From positions 1 to 24,330 of the forward strand of contig RPFO01001699.1 of NCBI GenBank assembly GCA_009746045.1: a stretch of 24,330 nucleotides of DNA. Direction: 5' to 3'. This DNA is from Mesostigma viride. Its lineage: Eukaryota > Streptophyta > Mesostigmatophyceae > Mesostigmatales > Mesostigmataceae. Under the pieces are notes generated by a model, which was given only the letters and a program-made list of their open reading frames with translations, did no database searches and was not told where the DNA came from. A program made the translations under genes and the position numbers. Within the stretch, counting starts at the first letter, position 1. Each line of letters begins with the position of its first letter. Of this stretch, positions 1 through 9,513 are shown in pieces.

Positions 1-36
1 ACGCGATACATCGCGTTGTAAAAAAACACGGGTTAA
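1..36 (+). mobile_element. Right end of a piggyBac-like non-autonomous element (truncated by window)
   Basis: The first 36 bases match the right terminus of the complete copies ending at 4359 and 21313. They hold most of the palindrome around ACGCGATACATCGCGTTGT, then an A-run, CACGGG and a terminal TTAA at 33-36. The orientation is the same as in the two full copies. The rest of the element lies outside the window. Confidence 0.8.
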
Positions 37-99
37 GATAATCACAGGCATGCCATAGATGCATTCACAACATGACATGCCATAGAACTGCACAGGCTA

Positions 100-168
100 G
101 CTAGCATACAGCCCAAAATAGCTCAGACCGTTATAACGGGTGCAGTTATTTTGGGGTGTCTTGCTAGC
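100..168. repeat. 69-bp imperfect palindrome
   Basis: GCTAGC at 100-105 pairs with GCTAGC at 163-168. CCCAAAATA at 112-120 pairs with TATTTTGGG at 147-155. The centre is the perfect palindrome CCGTTATAACGG at 128-139. All three pairs share an axis near 133.5-134, so the whole block can form a long hairpin or cruciform. It could be a tiny fold-back element; no target duplication was identified. Confidence 0.75.
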
Positions 169-782
169 ACTACCGTATAGGCATTCAATTCCAACGTGGC
201 ACAAAACATCATAGATGGCCACACATGGATTCCCAAACACATTTCCAGCTTTAAAGTCACAACATCATGCTATACAACAAGTATAAAGCTTGTGCCAAGG
301 CCCCAAACCAAGCGTATAACGGGTTCACAAGGAGCTACATTATCAATGCATCCAACACACTGTAAAGCAATTCCAATGATTGGCAATGATAGAAAAAACA
401 AAAGAACTAACCTGGTTATGCTTCCATGCAAGCAGGCCCTGGCCATTCATGTTTCTTGCATGCATTATGGACGCACAAGCAGAAGGATAACTTGGGCCAG
501 CAAACCAAGAAGCAATGCCTAGAGCTGGCCAGAAAACCACTTGTCTCGCTATGTCTGTGCAGGGAAAAGCATCCCGTTATCAAGCCCACCATGTTTAGAG
601 ACAATACCAAACGCTACTTCACTGGTTTCGTTGAAGCCTCAGCTAATAGCAATCAAATCTGGTCCAAAAACATAGTGGTATTCCCCAACCATCACAAGCG
701 AACGCGTACAAGCACTGAAGCAACAAAACGACAAGCAAAAACCATCGATTACATGTCTACAACTAGTTTATAAACGATAGGA

Positions 783-834
783 CGACTTGGTACTGTAATG
801 TATAAACGCTAACACGTTAATACGTACCAGGTCG
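783..834. repeat. Short hairpin, 11-bp stem
   Basis: CGACTTGGTAC at 783-793 is the inverted repeat of GTACCAGGTCG at 824-834 with one mismatch. The 30-base loop contains AACACGTT. It was checked as a tRNA-like fold, but no T-loop or anticodon arrangement is present. Confidence 0.5.
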
Positions 835-1388
835 AAACCGCAGATTACCTGCTGTGCGGGAGCCATCACTCCCACCTCACGGACATAGCCTCGAACCTTT
901 CCTGGCCGTCATCGCTAATAAAACATGTCAAGAATAACGTAGCAAGTCTATCCACGCGCAAATATATGGACGTTTGCTGCCGAACAACAGGTAGCATACG
1001 CACTGTCACCGCCTGACCGCTGACAGGATCTGCCGCACCGATTAGAACCTAGAGACATACTTGCGCACATCCAGACGCTTCACGGCCAGAGATATAACCT
1101 TTATAACACTCAAGGATAATTACTACAAGATTTGAGTTCAAAATTCCAAGCCATGCTCTCGTACCAGTCATTTGCCTGCACCGCCATAGCCGCGGACGTC
1201 AATTATTTTCATTCACGTCGGTCCCGTTTGACCATGGTACCCCCCCAGCTTTGATTGAGTATATCTCCCTGGCCAGTTGTCCAAAGTACGGTCTGAATAG
1301 TGCCAGGCAAAGCTTACATCTAGATCTTTCGATCCCCCCAGGTTTGACCGTTGAATTATTTTTGGCGCGGCGCCTGGTTCTGCCACAA

Positions 1389-1443
1389 ACTCAGTCCGTT
1401 AGAGTGGCGCGAGTTCAACTGGCGCCACGAAAACGGACTCAGT
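1389..1443. repeat. 55-bp two-stage fold-back
   Basis: The outer stem is ACTCAGTCCGTT (1389-1400) against AACGGACTCAGT (1432-1443), with one mismatch. Inside it, TGGCGC pairs with GCGCCA, leaving a loop of about 11 bases. The block lies just 5' of repeat family copy A. Confidence 0.7.
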
Positions 1444-1455
1444 ACAAATTAAGGG

Positions 1456-2614
1456 TTAAAGCAACCAAAAGACATTTCAATTCCAATGAGATACATGACG
1501 AATTACAAAGAGTGTCGAGTTGTAATGTTGTAGTTATAAGAGCAGCTGTGAGGTCCCTTGGTTGACGCCACTGCAGGCCCCTTGTGGCGGCAGTGCGCGT
1601 GTGTTCCCGACCTAGTTCCTACTGGCATTCTTGCCAACGACGACCAGGGTGCCCGAAGGCCCTGTCCCTTGTCTCGTTCTCAGTCTTACACACATTCTTA
1701 ACAAAACCAATACATTGTCATATCCGTCAGTCCATCCTCATGGCAACTGACTGCATGCACTGACCACTCACGGGGGCTGCTCCGGGCTGCTCGAACTATT
1801 TCACCCCATGAAGACAACAAACCAGTTGTGAGGGAGAGAAACGGACGAACAACGACCACCATGGTTCGTTGCTCATCCTTCTATACTGCTCAAAGCTCAA
1901 GCCTGGCGGCTGGCGCCACTAGCGCCACTTTAGACATAGTCAGCCAATCATAACATTGTCTAATTTCCGACAAGCTAAACTTCAAGCTTTATCTGTCAAG
2001 CGAACACAAATATACAAGGGCAAATCTATCGGCTATGCCAGGCACCGCCTGGGGCTTCCTTGCATTTGTGTCTGGTGTCCCACGTTGAAATCCTGAAATT
2101 GCACATCTGCTCAGTGCCTCGCCGGCTTGCTGCGTACCAGCATTCGGCAAACTGCCCTTGTGACGAATGTCAGTGAAATTCAGGTCCGCCCAAAAGTTCC
2201 GTCAGCAAATTCAGCGGACTTGGCGCGTGAGTACAATTGAGATCCGCGGCGTCAGTACCGGGCCGCGGTATAGCAACCCGCACAAGGCTGCGGACGTCAG
2301 AATTACGCTAAAATCTGAATTGCGGACGTGATAGATCACGGACGCGACAGCTGTCGCGTTTGCGTGCCATATCATCCTGGACCAGTTGGTCATTACCGCT
2401 ACTTGGAATGCATCCACTATCAGCAGTAATCATGTGTGAGATATATGCCACCTCCCCCCCACTATTTAGCTCACAACAACGTGAGAGCAAAAAGTGAAAG
2501 AAAGGCATCTCATACTAAAGAAGGAAGCCCAAAGAGGGCGTCATTCCAGGCAGCAGCAAAAAGGAAAAAAAAATCCAGCTGCTCCAAGATGCTTTTCCAG
2601 GATCAGCAACAACC
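1456..2614 (+). repeat. Interspersed repeat family R, copy A
   Basis: This block runs almost colinearly with 5872-7020. Small differences include 4 extra bases near 1756 and 3 extra near 1938. After the piggyBac insertion it resumes for about 14 bases at 4360-4373 (CATGCATGCTTTTA), matching 7023-7036. No long coding frame is conserved among copies. Internal palindromes include GCGACAGCTGTCGC near 2345. The element class is unknown: no terminal inverted repeats or LTR-type coding interior were found. Confidence 0.85.
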
Positions 2615-4359
2615 TTAACCCGTGTTTTTTTAATTAGAACGCGATATATCGCGTTGTAAGCTTTTTTTAGAACGCGTATAGCACCTAAGGAAAAATTTTT
2701 TTCATGGTCATGTATATACTTTCCTGAAAGCCCATAAATCAAAGGATTTTTTGAGCTACTCAGACCTACAAACTGCTTATTCATTAGAGAGATACACTGG
2801 TTTGAATACAGGGGGGTCTGACCATGACCGCGATTTCTTGACCCTAGGTCACAAGTCATGCGCTTATTCACAAATGGTTCATGAAAAAAATCTGGCTTCT
2901 TGCACGAGCTATGGGCAACATATGCAGGCTCTGTGAAACAAAACTCAGGCCCATTGGGCCACTGGAGCTATTTTTCATTAGCATCACAATTACAACGCAG
3001 TACAACGCAGTGGGAAACATGAGAGCCCTTGACAACATTACGCAACGACCCGAGCCCCATAAACGGGGCCATAGTGAGCTTGGAGGGTCAAAACGTTGAA
3101 AAAAGGTGTTGTATAAGTTATACAGCATCAAACATGCATCAAACATCATGACTGGATGACCTAATATGACTGAATCAGGCAGCCATAGCCAAAGCATCAT
3201 CCACTCTCACAACGTGTTGAGCACATGCCTCGTGGGAATGGAGGTGCTGGGTTTTCATTCCATAACGCGTGCAATACTGAAAGAAAGAGGCACGTGTAAT
3301 GCAAGGCTTGGATAGGTTGAGTGATCCATGAGCTTACATGCAGGCAAAGATGACGCTGGAATGCATGCTAGCAAATGGTGGCAAGATGCTAACAACACAT
3401 GATTATACACCATGATTATGGGCACCCAGCTGATCTTCTTGCACAATCAACGCAGTATAAACCATCAACATCCAATCCTCACGATATATGAACGGCTTGA
3501 CGACGTATACAGCACCTAAATACTGCACAACTGCAACCTGCTATGGCTGACATGCAAGCAACGTCGAGTAGGATGGCGGTCTTAGAGAGGCTGGGCAGAG
3601 GTCGGTAGAAATAAGTGGAAAACTGGCAGAAACTAGGTAGAAACACGATATACTTACGCCTGCAAGCACTATTGAGCCGGTGGCAGAGGCCATTTCCAGG
3701 AAAATACAGCATACCGTAGCAATAGCCACGGTCACGCCTTACGCTATTTGCAGGCACCATCATGCCCGGAGCTATCCAATAAAAGTCTGCACAAATCTCG
3801 GTTTAGCCGAGAGTCCGGGCGTTCGGAATGAATAAACATGTGTTAAGAAGTCGAAACACCATGGAAATACCAAGCATGGTGCCGCAGCAGACCCGAGTCT
3901 TGACGTAATAATATGTATGCCGGTTTCCAGGGTTTCCGCATGAAAGTTGGGTGAGAAACTGGAAAAAACTACGTTTCCTTTGCCCCAGTACCTCAACAAA
4001 CTCGTAGAAACCTAATTATCAACCTTTGAACGCATCATCATGGTCGTGCTACCCAACAGCCACTGAAATTCGCGCGAAAACTGGCGAGATCTACCTGCCG
4101 CCATCGCCGTCGTCTTCACCTTCGTCCCGCGAAAATGCCTGATTTCAGTGGTACATATTTGTTTGCAGCTGTCACAAAAAAAATACCAAAAATACCAGGA
4201 TTTTTTCTTGAATTCTATGAGATGTTTCTGACCTATCTTGAAAGTTTCAGACCAAAAATCGCATGTTTAATAGGTTTGCCACGTGTCAGATTACAACGCG
4301 ATACATCGCGTTCTAACCCTACAACGCGATGTATCGCGTTGTAAAAAAACACGGGTTAA
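2615..4359 (+). mobile_element. piggyBac-like non-autonomous element, copy 1
   Basis: The element is bounded by TTAA on both sides (2615-2618 and 4356-4359). Just inside are inverted termini beginning CCCGTGTTTTTTTA on the left, with the matching reverse complement on the right. TTAA targeting plus CCC-type termini are hallmarks of the piggyBac superfamily. The interior of about 1.74 kb has only short unrelated open frames and no transposase, so it would need a transposase in trans. One palindrome, AACGCGATATATCGCGTT, lies just inside the left end and two variants lie just inside the right end. It is nearly identical to the copy at 19570-21313, with about ten differences by eye, which suggests recent activity. 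A paralogous empty site is present at 7017-7030. Confidence 0.85.
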
Positions 4360-4373
4360 CATGCATGCTTTTA

Positions 4374-4527
4374 AAGGCTTAGCAATAACCCCTTCAATGG
4401 CTTTTTACCGGGAAAAGCCTAACCTCTTCAGATGCTTTTGAAGGCTAAGCAATAACCTTTTCCTTGTGCTTCCCTCATGGGTGAAGCAGGAGGAACATCC
4501 AGGCTGGCCGGACTGAACCCACCAAGG
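4374..4527. other. Spacer with a short duplicated motif
   Basis: No gene is seen. GCTTTTAAAGGCTTAGCAAT near 4368 is repeated with small changes as GCTTTTGAAGGCTAAGCAAT near 4433, about 65 bp apart. Confidence 0.5.
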
Positions 4528-5374
4528 GTTGTTCGTCCGTTTAAAATGAGAATGAAAGGTGCGGTCCTTTATGGCACCGCCACCTTCATGACAGGCAATC
4601 CGGCGAGGCACTGAGCAGATGTGCAATTTCAGGATTTCAACGTGGGACACCAGACACAAATGCAAGGAAGCCCCAGGCGGTGCCTGGCATAGCCGATAGA
4701 TTTGCCCTTGTATATTTGTGTTCGCTTGACAGATAAAGCTTGAAGTTTAGCTTGTCGGAAATTAGACAATGTTATGATTGGCTGATGTCTAAAGTGGCGC
4801 TAGTGGCGCCAGCCGCCAGGCTTGAGCTTTGAGCAGTATAGAAGGATGAGCAACGAACCATGGTGGTCGTTGTTCGTCCGTTTCTCTCCCTCACAACTGG
4901 TTTGTTGTCTTCATGGGGTGAAATAGTTCGAGCAGCCCGGAGCAGCCCCCGTGAGTGGTTGCATGCAGTCAGTTGCCATGAGGATGGACTGACGGATATG
5001 ACAATGTATTGGTTTTGTTAAGAATGTGTGTAAGACTGAGAACGAGACAAGGGACAGGGCCTTCGGGCACCCTGGTCGTCGTTGGCAAGAATGCCAGTAG
5101 GAACTAGGTCGGGAACACACGCGCACTGCCGCCACAAGGGGCCTGCAGTGGCGTCAACCAAGGGACCTCACAGCTGCTCTTATAACTACAACATTACAAC
5201 TCGACACTCTTTGTAATTCGTCATGTATCTCATTGGAATTGAAATGTCTTTTGGTTGCTTTAATGATAAAGCATGGTCTCAAGAATCGGCTGGTTGGGCC
5301 GGATTGCCTGTCATGAAGGTGGCGGTGCCATAAAGGACCGCACCTTTCATTCTAATTTTAAACGGACGAACAAC
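4528..5374. repeat. Fold-back element with 77-bp inverted ends
   Basis: Bases 4528-4604 and 5298-5374 are inverted copies of each other with one mismatch by eye. Each arm contains GAATGAAAGGTGCGGTCC on one strand and ends in GCCGG on the inner side. The interior is mostly an inverted copy of repeat family R (copy B). A third copy of most of the arm lies at 5777-5837. No clear target-site duplication is seen; the flanks CCACCAAGG and CCACCATGG are similar but not symmetrically placed. Confidence 0.7.
4600..5263 (-). repeat. Interspersed repeat family R, copy B (inverted, partial)
   Basis: The reverse complement matches copy A from about 1456 to 2127 and copy D from 5872 to about 6535. Together with the adjoining arm to 5355, this makes an inverted repeat of about 750 bp with 5777-6535, separated by only about 420 bp. 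It contains no gene. Confidence 0.8.
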
Positions 5375-5776
5375 GACCACCATGGTTCGTTGCTCATCCT
5401 TCTATACTGCTCAAAGCTCAAGCCTGGCGGCTGGCGCCACTAGCGCCACTTTAGACATCAGCCAATCATAACATTGTCTAATTTCCGACAAGCTAAACTT
5501 CAAGCTTTATCTGTCAAGCGAACACAAATATACAAGGGCAAATCTATCGGCTATGCCAGGCACCGCCTGGGGCTTCCTTGCATTTGTGTCTGGTGTCCCA
5601 CGTTGAAATCCTGAAATTGCACATCTGCTCAGTGCCTCGCCGGCTTGCTGCGTACCAGCATTCAGTTCGGCAAACTGCCCTTGTGACGAATGTCAGTGAA
5701 ATTCAGGTCCGCCCAAAAGTTCCGTCAGCAAATTCAGCGGACTTGGCGCGTGAGTACAATTGAGATCCGCGGCGTC
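5362..5776 (+). repeat. Interspersed repeat family R, copy C (partial)
   Basis: It starts at AAACGGACGAACAACG, corresponding to copy A near 1841, and runs to GATCCGCGGCGTCA, corresponding to copy A near 2253. It has a small extra insertion (TTCAG) near 5663 compared with copies A and D. It fills the loop between the arms of the large inverted repeat. Confidence 0.8.
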
Positions 5777-5871
5777 AAATGAGAATGAAAGGTGCGGTCC
5801 TTTATGGCACCGCCACCTTCATGACAGGCAATCCGGCCCAACCAGCCGATTCTTGAGACCATGCTTTATCA
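5777..5871 (+). repeat. Third copy of the fold-back arm plus its inner flank
   Basis: Bases 5777-5837 repeat the arm at 4545-4604. Bases 5838-5871 are the inverted copy of about 5264-5297. It joins copy C directly to copy D. Confidence 0.7.
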
Positions 5872-7036
5872 TTAAAGCAACCAAAAGACATTTCAATTCC
5901 AATGAGATACATGACGAATTACAAAGAGTGTCGAGTTGTAATGTTGTAGTTATAAGAGCAGCTGTGAGGTCCCTTGGTTGACGCCACTGCAGGCCCCTTG
6001 TGGCGGCAGTGCGCGTGTGTTCCCGACCTAGTTCCTACTGGCATTCTTGCCAACGACGACCAGGGTGCCCGAAGGCCCTGTCCCTTGTCTCGTTCTCAGT
6101 CTTACACACATTCTTAACAAAACCAATACATTGTCATATCCGTCAGTCCATCCTCATGGCAACTGACTGCATGCAACCACTCACGGGGGCTGCTCCGGGC
6201 TGCTCGAACTATTTCACCCCATGAAGACAACAAACCAGTTGTGAGGGAGAGAAACGGACGAACAACGACCACCATGGTTCGTTGCTCATCCTTCTATACT
6301 GCTCAAAGCTCAAGCCTGGCGGCTGGCGCCACTAGCGCCACTTTAGACATCAGCCAATCATAACATTGTCTAATTTCCGACAAGCTAAACTTCAAGCTTT
6401 ATCTGTCAAGCGAACACAAATATACAAGGGCAAATCTGTTGGCTATGCCAGGCACCGCCTGGGGCTTCCTTGCATTTGTGTCTGGTGTCCCACGTTGAAA
6501 TCCTGAAATTGCACATCTGCTCAGTGCCTCGCCGGCTTGCTGCGTACCAGCATTCGGCAAACTGCCCTTGTGACGAATGTCAGTGAAATTCAGGTCCGCC
6601 CAAAAGTTCCGTCAGCAAATTCAGCGGACTTGGCGCGTGAGTACAATTGAGATCCGCGGCGTCAGTACCGGGCCGCGGTATAGCAACCCGCACAAGGCTG
6701 CGGACGTCAGAATTACGCTAAAATCTGAATTGCGGACGTGATAGATCACGGACGCGACAGCTGTCGCGTTTGCGTGCCATATCATCCTGGACTGGTCATT
6801 ACCGCTACTTGGAATGCATCCACTATCAGCAGTAATCATGTGTGAGATATGCCACCTCCCCCCCACTATTTAGCTCACAACAACGGGAGAGCAAAAAGTG
6901 AAAGAAAGGCATCTCACACGAAAGAAGGAAGCCCAAAGAGGGCGTCATTCCAGGCAGCAGCAAAAAGGAAAAAAAAATCCAGCTGCTCAAAGAGGCTTTT
7001 CCAGGATCAGCAACAACCTTATCATGCATGCTTTTA
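5872..7036 (+). repeat. Interspersed repeat family R, copy D (uninterrupted)
   Basis: This is a near-identical counterpart of copy A without the piggyBac insertion. At 7015-7031 it reads AACC-TTAT-CATGCATGC where copy A reads AACC-TTAA-element-TTAA-CATGCATGC. It therefore acts as a paralogous empty site. Homology stops at CATGCATGCTTTTA (7023-7036). No coding frame is recognised. Confidence 0.85.
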
Positions 7037-8477
7037 ACCCCTAAATGGTCTGAGATCCTGCCGATAAATCGGCTGGATCTTCACAATTTTGCAAACCAGA
7101 TGCCATCCAACCTACCCATATCCAATGGCTGTCCTTGGGGGCCAAGCATGTCCATGAGTTGCCCTTCGGGTTGGTATATCACAACCTCACATATATGCAG
7201 GGTAGGCCATGTATAACTGCCGTCAAAGTCAGGGGGGTCAAGACGCGCGTTTTCATTTTTGGTAGAATGTGCATTTTGAATTATGTTATAAGACCTAGGC
7301 ACCTACCACTTCAGGGATGATAAACAATTAGTTGCTGAACAGTTTGAGCCATTGGGGTCATCATTTGGGTGGGTATACCAGCAGTTACACCCAGTACAGC
7401 CCATAGGGGTACCGTTGGTAAAAAGCAACCAAGGGGGTAGGGGTGGGCATACTACCTACTAATATAGCCACCAACCATGCCAAACAATACATTTCCCTTC
7501 CACAATGATGGGGAAACACAACTGCATCATCACACTGCCCTTACATGGCACCTATGTGCAGGTGCTACCTTGTCCATGCACGTAGGTAACGTGGTACGGA
7601 TACCCTACGCAAGGCATGCATTCTAGGAGGCAGCCACCAACAAACTAGTGATGTTGAGCCTATTTCAGCCTGCCCTAGCAAGGATAAACTAGGCCTAAGC
7701 TGCTATAGCTTGCCAGGTGATGGCCAGCACACCTGGTGGCACATGCTGTCAATGGGAAGCTTTTACTCACCAGTTACGTGCTTGATGATGCCACAGCGAC
7801 CAGCCAACTGCCTCACACTCATGCAATATGTGTATGGGAAATGTATAACAAACATACATGGAGGTATTCAAACCCATACAGCCTCTAAAACTTATCACCA
7901 TCACCCTGTGGCAGGTCAACTGACTGAGGGAAGCATCTAAGAAGGGTGTTTTAGAAAGGGGCCAGGCCAGGGTCAAGAAAGAGCATGAATAATGCAAAAA
8001 GAATGTGCTACACAAGCTAGAACGTATATATAAACGTCAAACCTCGATAGGAAAACGATGCTTAAGCTTTACCAGGCATGGATGGCGTTACCTTGGCCCA
8101 GGCGGTGGCCGCAAAATGGCGCATTTCGGCACACCAAAGTTGTGCAGCATGGTCGCTGGATTCGGCGATTTCTGGCCACCCTTGCACGTTTACGACTACT
8201 ATGTATCATAAAAAGTATAAATAAACCGATATATCCTTTAAAATACGCCGGAAAGGTATTGCTGTCAACGTTTCTATCGTCCGGCCTGATCGCAGTTTTT
8301 TCCAGCAAGAACGCTGCCGACACCTATCAAATGGCATTCCCGCGAACCAGAAATTGGCCTGTATGATCTTTAGGACGTATAAAATCAATATCCTAAGTTT
8401 GGTCAGAAAATTCGAACGAAAACGTAAATGCCATGCGTGGGCGCAAGCCGCCATGGCCAGGTCGTCGTTTTCCGGAA
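7037..8477. other. Intergenic region without a recognisable gene
   Basis: Open frames such as 8058-8366 (102 codons, ATG start) show no recognised domain and no supporting splice context. Composition changes near 8450 from AT-rich to more GC-rich. No repeat shared with the rest of the window was noticed before 8478. Confidence 0.5.
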
Positions 8478-8518
8478 TGCACGTTGTCCGTGAAAAAGTA
8501 CCCTGACCCCTTGTACTT
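8478..8518 (+). repeat. 41-bp direct repeat, first copy
   Basis: It begins TGCACGTTGTCCGTG and ends CCCCTTGTACTT. It is identical by eye to 8676-8716. The two copies are 198 bp apart start to start, separated by 157 bp of unrelated sequence. Confidence 0.9.
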
Positions 8519-8675
8519 TGACCGGCCAGAACACCTCTATAACTTTGTCAGAAGTATGCAAACCCATATACCATGCTTTAGAGTATTTTATAAACTTTCG
8601 ATCTTCTCAGCTAAACGTTTCCTAATTCTCAATAGTTTTCGCGGCATTTGGTCGCCCGAGAAGGGGCCGTGTCCG

Positions 8676-8716
8676 TGCACGTTGTCCGTGAAAAAGTACC
8701 CTGACCCCTTGTACTT
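8676..8716 (+). repeat. 41-bp direct repeat, second copy, abutting the left TIR
   Basis: It is identical to 8478-8518. Its last base directly precedes the first base of the long terminal inverted repeat at 8717, so the repeat boundary and the apparent element boundary coincide. Confidence 0.9.
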
Positions 8717-8985
8717 GAGTTTTTGTAAACATCAGACACTGATTTCTTCAGACGATGCACAAGGCTGGGCGCGGCGCAGCGTGCGCAAGGCTGGCGTGCG
8801 CAAGGCTGGGGAGTGCGCGAGGCTGGGAGTGCGCAAGGCTGGGCGCGGCGCGACTTGACAGCTACCCACTGGTGCGGCGTAAAACTCCAACCGACGTAAA
8901 AGTGTGGCTTGCAAAAGGCGCCAAATTTTGAGCAAGCAGGACTTGGGTCAAATTCGCCGATGCGACCTCTGGTGATCATGGCCGC
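8717..8985 (+). repeat. Left terminal inverted repeat
   Basis: Bases 8717-8843 are a perfect inverted match to 24121-24247, starting GAGTTTTTGTAAACATCAG. Further inside, similarity is patchy but still visible (GCGTAAAACT, GACGTAAA, GATGCGA, TGGTGAT and ATGGCCG in the same order). The repeat contains several copies of a GCGCAAGGCTGG motif separated by AGT or GC-rich spacers, which could be transposase binding sites. The gene-proximal position also suits a TIR promoter, though no TATA box was identified. Confidence 0.85.
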
Positions 8986-9053
8986 AACTAGCCGACTGCA
9001 ATCCTCGTGAAGAACGTCGCGGCTTGCGATTTCATTTCATAGGCACTATCATC

Positions 9054-9149
9054 ATGGCTAGGGCCGTGATTCTAGCCGTTATTTATTTAGGACTCATGTT
9101 AACGGCATGCAGGGCCTTGTCATATGTGAACATTACAAGCGATGAATGG
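9054..9149 (+). CDS. Candidate exon 1: hydrophobic, signal-like N-terminus
   Basis: From ATG 9054 the frame encodes 32 residues. They begin MARAVILAVIYLGLML followed by TACRALS, which resembles a secretory signal peptide with an A-x-A-like cleavage site. The exon ends at a strong donor (GAATGG followed by GTACGT) in phase 0. It can join exon 2 at 9301 in frame. It is the first ATG with a continuing gene model inside the left TIR. The protein is not recognised. A secretion signal is unexpected on a transposase, so this exon may belong to a captured or separate gene, or the model may be wrong here. Confidence 0.35.
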
Positions 9150-9300
9150 GTACGTTTTCCCCTTTTGTTATACTTTGATAATTTACGTTCTAGGTATTGT
9201 TCTACGTTCTAGGTGTTGTCTAGATATTGTTTACAACTTGGAAAACGCTGCCATAAATCTGCTTATCACGCTCTTGGTTAAAAAAAAAAAATCAATTGAG

Positions 9301-9513
9301 CAAGATATCTGCAGCTTCGGTTGGCGCTCCTCATGCGTGCAGGATATTGACAGCGGCGCCAAGCCGGACACGATTATGACGCTCTGTATGCGCATAACGC
9401 CAGCCATGGCTGCCAAGTGCGTGTTGGAAAACAGCCCACACGCTACTCTTCATTGCAACGTGGCTACGATTGAAGTTTATGTTGAAGGGGGTACCATCCT
9501 GGCGGCGTATCAG
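9301..9513 (+). CDS. Candidate exon 2, unknown function
   Basis: The exon follows an AG at 9299-9300 and ends at CAG followed by GTGAGC at 9514, a good donor. It is phase 0 at both ends. The 71 residues include four cysteines (DICSFGW, SSCVQD, TLCMRI, AKCVL) and a fifth near HCNVATIEVYV, so it could be a cysteine-bearing extracellular domain if exon 1 supplies a signal peptide. No family was recognised. The acceptor is weak because an A-run rather than a pyrimidine tract precedes it. This is the least certain junction of the model. Confidence 0.35.

Larger units (their letters stand above)
37..1455. other. Intergenic region without a recognisable gene
   Basis: Open frames here (for example 426-773 on the plus strand) are short, have no recognised motif and are not flanked by convincing splice signals. 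The only structure seen is three short fold-back sequences, annotated separately at 100-168, 783-834 and 1389-1443. Confidence 0.6.

Noticed and set aside
783-870. Possible tRNA near a CCAGGTCGAAACC sequence
   Set aside because: No acceptor stem or anticodon arm can be paired around it.
4135-4344. 69-codon frame present in both piggyBac-like copies
   Set aside because: Conserved only because the copies are nearly identical throughout. It runs into the terminal palindromes and has no transposase features.
1456-7036. Copies A and D as the two LTRs of a retrotransposon
   Set aside because: The interior has no gag/pol-like frame, no primer-binding site or polypurine tract was seen, and it consists of other copies of the same repeat plus a DNA transposon.
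8058-8366. Plus-strand 102-codon frame with ATG
   Set aside because: No recognisable domain, no splice or repeat conservation, and a length expected by chance.
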